NCBI GenBank assembly: GCA_947452295.1
Contig: CANGCK010000004.1
Coordinates: 34,474 to 98,473 of the forward strand
Reading direction: 5' to 3'
DNA from: Sphingobacteriia bacterium
GTDB taxonomy: Bacteria > Bacteroidota > Bacteroidia > Chitinophagales > Chitinophagaceae
DNA length: 64,000 nt
Below the pieces are notes generated by a model. That model saw only the letters and a list, made by a program, of their open reading frames with translations, did not search any database and had not been told where the DNA came from. The translations under genes were made by a program, and so were the position numbers. This document shows, piece after piece, positions 9,293 through 17,062 of this stretch. Numbering within the stretch: position 1 is the first letter of the stretch; each line of letters begins with the position of its first letter.

Positions 9293-10084
9293 TTAACCCA
9301 ACAGTTGAATTACTTCATTGGGTATACATGTTGCAATAGCCCCTTTATTAAGTTGCCTATTCCCAATAAATGAATTTCTACCATGAAGCAACCGCCTATC
9401 TTTAAAGAAAACAGCTTCGCCGGGTTTTAACTTAATTTCAATTAATTCTCCTGATTTTTCAATTTGAATATCTAAGAAATTTTTAAATTCATTGATCAGT
9501 TCTCTATTTTGTTCATCAGTAATAGCCCTATAATAATTCCAGTTAATCTTCCAACCAAATTCATCTTTTGATAAAATAAAACCATTGAAATGAGCAATGG
9601 GATTATTTTTCCTTCCAAATTGAATAATATTTTTTTGCAATTTTTCAAACAATACAGGTTCGTTATTCTCAAGGACGTTTACAACTCTATCTACATCAAT
9701 AAAAGTCGTTGCTCCACCAAATGCAGCTTGTTCTATACAATAAAAAAAAGAAGATTCAATCTCAAAAGAGAAATAGCCATAATCAGTATGAAGTGGTTGA
9801 AAAGTAGAACTATGCTTATATGTTTCAGCAGACTTGGTTTTATCGTATTTAATTTCCGTCCACTTATTAGCAATAATTTTTCCGGTAACAGGATCCTCTT
9901 CATATATAATTGGGATACCTACTAATTTTGCTAATTGCTTAAAATAGTTGTCGTTATCCAACACCTCAGTATCTTGAACAACATGAATCAATTTATGTGA
10001 ATTGTATATTTCAATAAATTCAGTAGAAGATTGAGAAGTATGGTATAAAGAATAAAACAGCATATTAAACAATTTTAGTACCAT
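9293..10084 (-). CDS. TauD/TfdA-family Fe(II)/2-oxoglutarate dioxygenase
   Basis: A 263-residue protein. The Fe(II) facial triad is visible as His99-x-Asp101 (PLHTDYGYF) and distal His234 (RLLHGRNSF), with Arg243 placed to hold 2-oxoglutarate. The spacing and the GEAVFFKDRRLLHGR ending are those of the TauD/clavaminate-synthase group, which hydroxylate small molecules or amino-acid-like groups. The ATG at 10084 overlaps the preceding acetyltransferase by 20 bp; the alternative ATG at 10063 follows its stop after one base and may be the true start (256 residues). It is the third of three different 2OG-dioxygenase families in this stretch. The substrate is unknown; a glycan substituent is the contextual guess. 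Confidence 0.8.
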   Translation of the reverse strand: MVLKLFNMLFYSLYHTSQSSTEFIEIYNSHKLIHVVQDTEVLDNDNYFKQLAKLVGIPIIYEEDPVTGKIIANKWTEIKYDKTKSAETYKHSSTFQPLHTDYGYFSFEIESSFFYCIEQAAFGGATTFIDVDRVVNVLENNEPVLFEKLQKNIIQFGRKNNPIAHFNGFILSKDEFGWKINWNYYRAITDEQNRELINEFKNFLDIQIEKSGELIEIKLKPGEAVFFKDRRLLHGRNSFIGNRQLNKGAIATCIPNEVIQLLG

Positions 10085-10664
10085 CCGGAATATCGAAATC
10101 TATAATTTTACCGATCCCAATTCTAACTTTTTTACCAATCTTAACACCTGGTAAAATAACAGCATTGCAACCAATATATGAGTATGCACCTATTGATGCA
10201 TTGCCCAAAACTCTCGCGCCAGGACCAAATGAGCAATAGTCTCCAATTGTTACATCATGACCAATTATCACCCCACAATTTAAAAATGAACCTTCTCCAA
10301 TAGTAACACAACTACTTACTACGACATCTGGCTGAATAATACATCCTTGCATTATTGTTGTAAACTCACTAACATTTTCCTTAAGCGCCATTATAGTTGT
10401 TAGTTTACCTCCCCACTCAATAACTTTTTTTGTCATTCGAAATCTATTGATTGGATTTGCAATTGCAACCGCAAATAAATTATTTTTTTGATTAAAATGT
10501 ACTTTTAGTGCTTCTTCAGACCTAATTATAGGGTACCGATTTACAAATAACTCATCCTGATTATCTGTACGATCATTATAAAAGTAAAAATCACCATGCC
10601 GATTATCTCTTGCGAGACTTCCGACAATATCTTTGGCCAACCCACCTGTTCCAATAATTACCAT
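10065..10664 (-). CDS. NeuD/PglD-like sugar O- or N-acyltransferase
   Basis: A 199-residue protein with the two-part PglD/NeuD architecture. It has an N-terminal small Rossmann domain (MVIIGTGGLAKDIV with its glycine loop) and, from about residue 95, a left-handed parallel beta-helix made of hexapeptide repeats (for example IGEGSFLNCGVIIGHDVTIG). The GHDVTIGDY segment contains the catalytic His expected for acetyl-CoA-dependent acyl transfer. Family members acetylate 4-amino sugars (PglD) or sialic acid (NeuD). With a WecE-like aminotransferase in the same operon, acylation of a UDP- or dTDP-4-amino-sugar is plausible. It overlaps both neighbours (7 bp upstream, 20 bp downstream). Confidence 0.8.
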   Translation of the reverse strand: MVIIGTGGLAKDIVGSLARDNRHGDFYFYNDRTDNQDELFVNRYPIIRSEEALKVHFNQKNNLFAVAIANPINRFRMTKKVIEWGGKLTTIMALKENVSEFTTIMQGCIIQPDVVVSSCVTIGEGSFLNCGVIIGHDVTIGDYCSFGPGARVLGNASIGAYSYIGCNAVILPGVKIGKKVRIGIGKIIDFDIPDGTKIV

Positions 10665-11335
10665 AAATAAAATGATTGATTTTTAATGTTTCTTATTGCA
10701 TTTTGAACATATATTGAATTTTCCACTTTTTTCATCCAAACCCTATTTAGTATATCATAAAAAGTTGACATTTTCTTTCTACTATCTACAATTAATACTA
10801 TACGAGGCAGTGAGTCTGTATTCCAGGCTTCATGCTCAAATGTATCATCAAATACTATTATTTCCTTATTTTTTAATTGAATGGTTTTATCCATTATTCT
10901 CAAACAAGTTTTTTCAGGACATGAAATATCAATACCAATTTGAGTTCTAATTACACTATGATTATTACCCATATGAGGGGGTATATGTTTCCCTGATTCT
11001 AATATTGAAAAAAAAGCCAATGTTATCTCTTTTTTCCATTTTTTAATTAACAGAGTTGTTACTGGGAAATATTCGTTTCCTATTGGAGTAAAATAATTAT
11101 ATCCATAAATAAAAACAGCTTTCCACTTTTTATCTTCATTAAGGGACTTTTGTTCTACTGATACTTCGTCGATGGGTATACCCATAACCATTTTTTCATT
11201 TTTAAATTTACTCCATTCAGATATAATTTCATCTATATGTAATTGCATATCTGATATAAATGCTGGCATAGAATGCCCATATGGTTTTCTAGATTGATAA
11301 AACTTATGAAATAAAATTTTTTTTATTAAATACAT
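10658..11335 (-). CDS. aspartyl/asparaginyl beta-hydroxylase (AspH/LpxO-type) dioxygenase
   Basis: A 225-residue cytoplasmic-type protein matching the Asp_Arg_Hydrox family. The iron ligands are His121 (KHIPPHMGNNHS) and His168 (FDDTFEHEAWN), with Arg130 (SVIRTQIGI) and Arg178 (PRIVLIVD) at the 2-oxoglutarate site. The family includes eukaryotic AspH, bacterial LpxO (2-hydroxylation of lipid A acyl chains) and hydroxylases of peptide natural products. It is sandwiched between a PhyH dioxygenase (2 bp gap) and a NeuD-like acyltransferase (7-bp overlap), so it clearly belongs to the operon. Hydroxylation of an acyl or amino-acid substituent of the glycan is inferred. Confidence 0.8.
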   Translation of the reverse strand: MYLIKKILFHKFYQSRKPYGHSMPAFISDMQLHIDEIISEWSKFKNEKMVMGIPIDEVSVEQKSLNEDKKWKAVFIYGYNYFTPIGNEYFPVTTLLIKKWKKEITLAFFSILESGKHIPPHMGNNHSVIRTQIGIDISCPEKTCLRIMDKTIQLKNKEIIVFDDTFEHEAWNTDSLPRIVLIVDSRKKMSTFYDILNRVWMKKVENSIYVQNAIRNIKNQSFYLW

Positions 11336-11337
11336 TC

Positions 11338-12228
11338 TTATAGCTGTTTTGCATAATCAACAAATAAGGGAATATTGTCTATTAAATAATTACTTATATC
11401 TTCTTTATGATCATCTTCCATTTCAGTATATTGGTAAATCCCATTATAAAAGTCTTCCTTAGGGTTTTGTTTTAAAAAATGCATATAATCGACATGAAAT
11501 GCTAATATTTTGTGCTTTGCCAATTTTTCATCACGATGAAAATTCATTAACTGAGCCCCCTTATTAACCACAACTGATTCTAAAGCAACTCTATTAAGGG
11601 GTAAATAATTGATAGAAGACCCATGTATTAAGTTACGATGAAAAAGCAATACCTCTCCAGCGTCAACAAAAATTGGTACAAAAAACTTATTTAAACGCTT
11701 TAATGTGTTTCCTTCAATAGGATTAAAACCGAATTGTCTTTTAAAATTTGTACTAATATGGCTCCCAGGTAATATCCACAAACAACCATTTAATAAATGT
11801 GACTTAACCAATGGCATCCATGCATTTAGTGAGAAAGATACTCTTTCATCTACTATTGCAGAGTCTTGATGCCAAATACTGCTTTTTTTACCAAAGGGCT
11901 TAATGATATGAGACACTGGATAAATATCTACAAAATCTGTATCTAACACTGATTCTAAATAACTATTGAAATACTTTTTTACCAATTTGTTAGAACGCTG
12001 CTTAGTTTCAATGTCTGCATTTATAAGATTGAATAACTCGCCCCTGGGGTATTTCTGTTTGGTACTTGTAATTAATTCCCTTGTTTGCTGTTTTATTTCA
12101 GTTAATAGATTAACATCAATTTTACCCAACTTTGTATAACCTAAATATTTTAGTTCTTTCAGTTTAGTTTCCTTATCTAAATTTTTTAACATCAGTTTTA
12201 GTAGGTTGGTTGAAATGTTAGTTTTCAT
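11338..12228 (-). CDS. phytanoyl-CoA dioxygenase (PhyH) family Fe(II)/2OG enzyme
   Basis: A 296-residue protein. The iron triad is His120-x-Asp122 (SIWHQDSAI) and His202 (RNLIHGSSIN), with Arg213 for 2-oxoglutarate. The strands WILPGSH and AGEVLLFH around them are typical of PhyH enzymes, which hydroxylate acyl-CoAs or, in bacteria, many natural-product intermediates. The ATG at 12228 lies 11 bp inside the upstream aminotransferase gene, which suggests coupled translation. With the adjacent AspH-type and TauD-type genes it makes a run of three unrelated 2OG-dioxygenases. Confidence 0.8.
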   Translation of the reverse strand: MKTNISTNLLKLMLKNLDKETKLKELKYLGYTKLGKIDVNLLTEIKQQTRELITSTKQKYPRGELFNLINADIETKQRSNKLVKKYFNSYLESVLDTDFVDIYPVSHIIKPFGKKSSIWHQDSAIVDERVSFSLNAWMPLVKSHLLNGCLWILPGSHISTNFKRQFGFNPIEGNTLKRLNKFFVPIFVDAGEVLLFHRNLIHGSSINYLPLNRVALESVVVNKGAQLMNFHRDEKLAKHKILAFHVDYMHFLKQNPKEDFYNGIYQYTEMEDDHKEDISNYLIDNIPLFVDYAKQL

Positions 12229-13351
12229 TAAAAAATTTAAAAATCAAGCCAATAATAAAGTTAACATCCACTTCAGTGATTTCATGATGCAAAGGTAATC
12301 TTAAGATATTTTTTGCAATAATCTCTGAATATTCTCCACCAATATATTTTCCATTTTTCATACCAAATGAAGAAAGATGTAGCGGTATATAATGAAACAT
12401 TGACTCTACCTTATGATTACGCAAATATGATTGCAAAGAAGTTCTTTCATTTGGTGTATTTAACAAAATATAAAATTCATGAAAATTATGCGCAACATAA
12501 TGTTCATGCATCATACTAATTTTACCTGACTTTTTCAAAGGCAATAACCGATTATAATAATGCTGAGTTATTTGTTGTCGATGCTTTAACAGCTTATCTG
12601 ACTCTCGTAACTGTTCAAATAAAACTGCGGCATTTAATTCATTCATTTGATATTTTGAACCAACATCTACCCATTCGTAGTATTGTACACTTTTTTGATT
12701 AAATGCAATTCTATTGGTACCTAAATGATATACATTATTTGCACGATCAGCAAAACGATTATTATTAACAATTAGAACACCACCTTGAACAGCATTAATT
12801 TGTTTGGTAATATCAAAACTAATAACAGAAAAATCCCCATAACTACCCAAGGGTAATCCTTTATAAGTTGCCCCAAATGCCATTGCAGCGTCTTCAATCA
12901 TATAGATTTTATATCTATCACATATTGTTTTTATCGTATCAATATTACATGGATGACCAGCGTAATGCATTGCTATGACAGCTTTTGTTTTTTTAGTAAT
13001 TGACTGTTCAATTAATTTTTCATCAATATTCAAAGTAATAGGGTCAATATCCAAAAAAACAGGAATGGCACCCTTAGCAACAAATGCGTTTGCAGTAGAA
13101 ACAAATGTAAATGATGGCATTATGATCTCATCGCCTTGCTGAATATCAATAAGTGTTGCAATCATTTCTAAACCACCAGTAGCAGAATGTGTAAGAAATA
13201 ACGATGCCTCAGAAAAAGATTTATTTAAAAATTCTAAACATTTGTTCGAAAAATATTTACTTCTAAATAATTCATAATCAGTTAGGAGTAATTCGATATT
13301 TTTAGCATAATTTGCTGAATTATACATACTATTGAATAAAATTTCTCTCAT
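12218..13351 (-). CDS. WecE/RffA-like dTDP-4-keto-6-deoxyhexose aminotransferase
   Basis: A DegT/DnrJ/EryC1/StrS-family PLP enzyme of 377 residues. Lys183 in SFDITKQINA is the Schiff-base lysine and Asp154 (IEDAA) contacts the PLP pyridine. The segments YEWVDVGSKYQMNEL and ESMFHYIPLH match WecE/RffA (dTDP-4-amino-4,6-dideoxygalactose synthase) better than the GDP-perosamine branch. It should aminate the 4-keto group using glutamate. The dTDP-glucose dehydratase that would feed it is not in this window. The start ATG at 13351 shares its first base with the start codon of the divergent gene; the N-terminal EILFN corresponds to the IPFN start of WecE, so I keep this start. Confidence 0.85.
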   Translation of the reverse strand: MREILFNSMYNSANYAKNIELLLTDYELFRSKYFSNKCLEFLNKSFSEASLFLTHSATGGLEMIATLIDIQQGDEIIMPSFTFVSTANAFVAKGAIPVFLDIDPITLNIDEKLIEQSITKKTKAVIAMHYAGHPCNIDTIKTICDRYKIYMIEDAAMAFGATYKGLPLGSYGDFSVISFDITKQINAVQGGVLIVNNNRFADRANNVYHLGTNRIAFNQKSVQYYEWVDVGSKYQMNELNAAVLFEQLRESDKLLKHRQQITQHYYNRLLPLKKSGKISMMHEHYVAHNFHEFYILLNTPNERTSLQSYLRNHKVESMFHYIPLHLSSFGMKNGKYIGGEYSEIIAKNILRLPLHHEITEVDVNFIIGLIFKFFNEN

Positions 13352-14256
13352 TGATTCGAATTGCCCATTTAATTAATCCGGTAAATGTAACTGAAAGCGC
13401 TAATTTTTACAAATACCAACAAATAACATTCAAAAGTATTATAGAAGCTTCAAAATGGGCCAATAATAACATTAAACTTAATTTATATACTACTCAATTC
13501 ACAGAAGATCAAACAATTACCCCAGTAGAATTTCATCAACTATCTGATTTAAAAGAATCTACATTGGAAATTTTCCCGACAATTCAGGAAAAAAAATTAC
13601 CCTATATTTTTGAGATATTCGATAAATTCTCCGAAGTAAATGAAGCTGACTATTATTTATACACCAATGCTGATATTGCACTAATGCCATTTTTTTATAA
13701 TGTTGTGTCAGATTATATTGCAAATGGCCATGATGCGATTGTTATAAATAGGCGTAGAATCAGCAAAAAATCGGCAAATAATTTAACTATTTCACAATTG
13801 TATTCCGAAATTGGAAAGTCTCATCCAGGATTCGATTGTTTTATTTTTAAAGCTGAATTACTTCGTAATTTTATTTTAGGAAAAATAATAGTTGGTATCC
13901 CCTTTATTGAGGTTACTCTTCTAAACAATATAGCAGCTTTTTCTAGAAACCCACTTTATTTAACAAATGCACATTTAACTTTCCATATTGGTATGGAAGT
14001 GTTGCCTAAAAGAAATAAACTATTATATTGGCACAATCGTAATGAATTTTTTAAGAAAATACAACCAATATTAAAACCTCTATTAAATATACATAAATTT
14101 CCATACGCTTACCTCCCATTTTATTTAAGAGCAATAAAATGGATATTGAATCCTTCCCTATTCACAATAAACTACTTAGAACTAGAAAATAGAAGTATCG
14201 TTCAAAAAATCATAAACAAAGTAAATGAATTTCGATGGAGGATTTTAAATAGATAG
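13351..14256 (+). CDS. glycosyltransferase-like protein, inserted in reverse orientation
   Basis: A 301-residue protein and the only rightward gene in the first 25 kb. The only reasonable start is TTG at 13351 (IRIAHLINPVN follows), because no ATG occurs until past residue 100. DYYLYTNADIALM near residue 104 looks like a DxD-type site, and FDCFIFKAELL and FIEVTLLNNIAAF fill positions seen in GT-A proteins of Bacteroidota surface loci. The C-terminus is basic with aromatic amphipathic helices. Its 5' end touches the 5' end of the aminotransferase gene and its stop codon abuts the stop of the next leftward gene, so it has no intergenic DNA at either side. I assign a GT-like role with moderate confidence. 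Confidence 0.55.
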   Translation: MIRIAHLINPVNVTESANFYKYQQITFKSIIEASKWANNNIKLNLYTTQFTEDQTITPVEFHQLSDLKESTLEIFPTIQEKKLPYIFEIFDKFSEVNEADYYLYTNADIALMPFFYNVVSDYIANGHDAIVINRRRISKKSANNLTISQLYSEIGKSHPGFDCFIFKAELLRNFILGKIIVGIPFIEVTLLNNIAAFSRNPLYLTNAHLTFHIGMEVLPKRNKLLYWHNRNEFFKKIQPILKPLLNIHKFPYAYLPFYLRAIKWILNPSLFTINYLELENRSIVQKIINKVNEFRWRILNR

Positions 14257-14784
14257 TTATTGATTGACAGCACTTAACAAGTTAATTAAACTTTGCTTCT
14301 TTTCTCTGAATTTTTCAGTAGTTAAAATATAAAGTTGAAATTTTTCATCCATTTCAGAATCAATTACAAATCCAAGCAAGTGATTGTATTTAATTATTTC
14401 TGAATTATTTTTATTAACTTTTGCATAAATCGATCTTAAATCAAGTGTTTCAAATGCAAAGGACAATATCAAAATTGAGGCCGCCAATGATGCCCCTGTT
14501 CCGCGATACTTTTTTTCACCAATGAATAACCCTGCATGAGCTGTCATTTTAATTTCATCGAAACAATTTAAATGTATTAATCCAATAAATTGCTGTTTAC
14601 TTTTAATTAAGTAATAGTAATTTTCACTATTATTCAAACTTTCAAACCATTTTTGTTGTGCAGCATCTGTTATAAATTCCTGATAATCCATATTATCAGA
14701 GATACTAGGATCATTCCGCCAATTTCTAACAACATCTATACTAGATAAAGAAATTGGTACTAATGTATATCCAGCGAGAAACAT
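14257..14784 (-). CDS. GNAT N-acyltransferase (RimJ/PseH-like)
   Basis: A 175-residue GNAT protein starting at ATG 14784. The WRNDPSI opening near residue 23 and AGLFIGEKKYRGTGAS (acetyl-CoA pyrophosphate loop, with R-G-T-G standing for the Q/R-x-x-G-x-G/A motif) are typical, as is YAKVNKNNSEIIKYNHLLGF for the C-terminal half. This variety occurs in 4-amino-sugar pathways (PseH-like) as the N-acetyltransferase that caps the amine. Given the WecE-like aminotransferase and the ACP/ketosynthase pair nearby, it may transfer acetyl or another acyl group onto the amino-sugar. It starts 1 bp after the stop of the upstream GT2 gene. Confidence 0.7.
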   Translation of the reverse strand: MFLAGYTLVPISLSSIDVVRNWRNDPSISDNMDYQEFITDAAQQKWFESLNNSENYYYLIKSKQQFIGLIHLNCFDEIKMTAHAGLFIGEKKYRGTGASLAASILILSFAFETLDLRSIYAKVNKNNSEIIKYNHLLGFVIDSEMDEKFQLYILTTEKFREKKQSLINLLSAVNQ

Positions 14785-14785
14785 A

Positions 14786-15700
14786 TCAATAAATTTTAGC
14801 TATAAAAACTCGGTCTAAATTTTGTTTAGACACCCATATTCGTCGAATATATTCTCCAATTATTCCCAAAGAAAACAAAACAATGCCTGTAGAAAAAAAT
14901 ATTGCAACAATAATTGATGTAAAACCTATGGCTACGCTACAAAAAAGTTTTTGATAAATATAATATGTACCAATAAAAAAACATATTGCAGAAATTATCA
15001 CACCCATTCGTGTAATTAACTTTAAAGGAAGTGAAGAGTGTAATAAAATAATTGAAAAAGCCATTTTAATTAACCCGTATGTCGAGTATCCTGATTTTCC
15101 AATTTCCCTTTTGTTGTGAACAACAAAACAAGAAACTGACTTAGAAGCGGCCAATAATAAAAAATCATCGATAAAATGAATTTTTTGTTTTTGTAGTTTA
15201 AACATTTCTATAACATTTTTTCGCATCAAACGACACGAACTAACCATAGTATAATTTGTATTTTCTGTATGTAATATTTTTTTTAATAATTTAGTACCAA
15301 TATTTCTAATTTTATGGTGTTGCTTATTAATAAAGTTTCCGTAAACAAGATCAGCTTCTTCTGCAATTAAACAATCATACATCAAATTGATAGATTCCAC
15401 AGAATGCTGTAAATCATCATCAAGTGTAGCAATTATTTCATTATTACTTAAATGAAAACCAATCGCAGTTGCAGTATGCTGGCCATAATTTTTAGCCAAG
15501 CGAATTAATTGCCATGTAAAATTTACATTTTTTAAACAACTATTTAAAACTTGCTCAACATTGTCATTGCTTCCATCATTTACAAATATCACATTCGGAA
15601 AAAACTTACCTTTTGCATACCAAATATTAATTTCGTTTACTAATTTATCACAAATAGCTGAAGAGTTATAAATTGGTATCACAATATCTATCTTAATCAT
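14786..15700 (-). CDS. polyprenyl-phosphate glycosyltransferase (GT2, DPM1/ArnC type)
   Basis: A 304-residue protein with an N-terminal GT2 catalytic domain: IDIVIPIYNSS, NVIFVNDGSND, and ATLDDDLQHS as the DxD motif with the QH that DPM1-like enzymes share. Two C-terminal membrane helices follow (about residues 225-285), as in ArnC, GtrB and DpsA-type enzymes that load a sugar onto undecaprenyl phosphate. It therefore provides the lipid-linked sugar that the PMT/TMTC-like enzyme at the other end of the operon could use. It overlaps the upstream FabH-like gene by 4 bp (ATGA arrangement). Confidence 0.8.
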   Translation of the reverse strand: MIKIDIVIPIYNSSAICDKLVNEINIWYAKGKFFPNVIFVNDGSNDNVEQVLNSCLKNVNFTWQLIRLAKNYGQHTATAIGFHLSNNEIIATLDDDLQHSVESINLMYDCLIAEEADLVYGNFINKQHHKIRNIGTKLLKKILHTENTNYTMVSSCRLMRKNVIEMFKLQKQKIHFIDDFLLLAASKSVSCFVVHNKREIGKSGYSTYGLIKMAFSIILLHSSLPLKLITRMGVIISAICFFIGTYYIYQKLFCSVAIGFTSIIVAIFFSTGIVLFSLGIIGEYIRRIWVSKQNLDRVFIAKIY

Positions 15701-16704
15701 AATTCTAATGTTTTACAATAGATGTTTTTTGAAATAAAAATTAAAGCTGATGCCAATGAAAATCCAACTCCAAAGCCTGAAATTAATACCCATTGATTTT
15801 GGGGATTATTCATCTGAATAAATTTGGTTAAAGTAATAGGAATACTTGCTGATGAAGTATTGCCATACTCATGTAATGTACTTGGTACAACTGAATGATC
15901 TAAATTTAATTTTTTAATTAATACATTATTAATGATTTGATTGGCTTGATGAAATATAAATGCAGCAGACATATTTTGTTGCATTTTAGCATAATTAAAT
16001 AACTCTAAAATATTAGAGGGAACATATCGAACCGAGTAATTAAACACATCTATTCCATTCAATTTCATTACAGGTTGCTGATTGTTATTCATTTCAGTAT
16101 ATATTGCTTTACTTCCACTGCCTATAGTTTGTAAATTAAAAAAGGCAGAAATGAATTCATCCTGTTTATCTAACTCAATTCCAGTAACAGAAACAGCGTC
16201 AGAAAAAATGGGTTTAGTAGCTTTATCATTTGAATCAATAAGAATAGATGAAATATCACCACTACATAAAATCGCCCTTACTTTTTTACCTTCAATCGAT
16301 TTTAAAAGTGATATAATAGTATTTAATCCATACGTATAACCTGAACAACCTAAATTCATATCAAAACATAAAGCATCGGCAGCTAGTTTTAGTTCCTCAT
16401 GCAATTGACATGCAATTGAAGGAATGGTCTGAATAGAAGTTTGCGTTACGCAAATTAACAGGTGAACTGAATGACTTTCCCAACCCAATTTATTTAATAA
16501 TTCTTCACATCCCTTTTGAAATAAATACTTTACTGTATGATTATTATTATTTACAATCCTTCGAAAACGTATACCAGTATGCTCAACTAATTTTAGCCGA
16601 TCTTCCAGACTAATCAATGAAAACTCAAGATTATCTTCAATTGTTGATGGAATAACATTTACTATCCCTTTAATAAAAACCCCTTGATATGTAGAAAATG
16701 CCAC
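15697..16704 (-). CDS. FabH-like 3-oxoacyl-ACP synthase III
   Basis: A 335-residue thiolase-fold enzyme with an intact KAS III triad: Cys120 (MNLGCSGYTYG), His252 (FIFHQANQ) and Asn282 (EYGNTSSASIP). KAS III enzymes condense an acyl-CoA starter with malonyl-ACP. The gene sits immediately downstream of a stand-alone ACP (the ACP stop and this ATG are adjacent), which implies a private acyl-assembly pair rather than the housekeeping fabH. In surface-glycan loci such pairs are thought to make short acyl groups for amino-sugars. No ketoreductase gene lies next to it, so later steps would borrow housekeeping enzymes or the 3-keto group is kept. Confidence 0.8.
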   Translation of the reverse strand: MAFSTYQGVFIKGIVNVIPSTIEDNLEFSLISLEDRLKLVEHTGIRFRRIVNNNNHTVKYLFQKGCEELLNKLGWESHSVHLLICVTQTSIQTIPSIACQLHEELKLAADALCFDMNLGCSGYTYGLNTIISLLKSIEGKKVRAILCSGDISSILIDSNDKATKPIFSDAVSVTGIELDKQDEFISAFFNLQTIGSGSKAIYTEMNNNQQPVMKLNGIDVFNYSVRYVPSNILELFNYAKMQQNMSAAFIFHQANQIINNVLIKKLNLDHSVVPSTLHEYGNTSSASIPITLTKFIQMNNPQNQWVLISGFGVGFSLASALIFISKNIYCKTLEL

Positions 16705-16941
16705 TTAAGCTAATTTCTTGATTAGATAATGATGGATATCGCTTAATGTAATCATATCTGCTAGATCAGCACTAGAAATTAGAATCCCTGTTTCCTCATT
16801 AATTTTAGCAACAAACAACAATGCATTCAAAGAAGACCAATTGGGCAATTCACGAAATTTATTATTGAGAGTCAGCATTTCAGCTGAAATATTCAACTCG
16901 TTGGCAGCTAATTCAACCAAATTAATTATTTTATTTTCCAC
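16705..16941 (-). CDS. acyl carrier protein, specialised
   Basis: A 78-residue acidic four-helix protein of ACP size. The phosphopantetheine site is LPNWSSLNAL, with Ser37 in the position of the DSL serine; the usual Asp before it is Ser36. Helix II (SLNALLFVAKINEETG) and the following I/L pattern fit the fold. It is the promoter-proximal gene of the glycan operon and precedes the FabH-like gene without spacing. The natural partner is that ketosynthase. The Asp-to-Ser change in the DSL motif occurs in some pathway-specific carriers; whether it is loaded by the housekeeping phosphopantetheinyl transferase is unknown. Confidence 0.75.
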   Translation of the reverse strand: MENKIINLVELAANELNISAEMLTLNNKFRELPNWSSLNALLFVAKINEETGILISSADLADMITLSDIHHYLIKKLA

Positions 16942-17062
16942 AATTTTATTTTAAAAAGCTTCGTTTAATCAAAATCACCAAAACATTTGAGTTTTCTTTA
17001 TATTTTTTAAAAATAAAAAAAATGTAGGGTATTTCAAAAATAAGCCATCAATTAAAATAAAA

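Noticed and set aside
17035..17042. TATTTTTG as the promoter of the ACP operon
   Set aside because: The -7 element fits, but the nearest TTTG lies 26 nt upstream, too far for a good -33 box, and inside the adhesin stop region; not strong enough to list.
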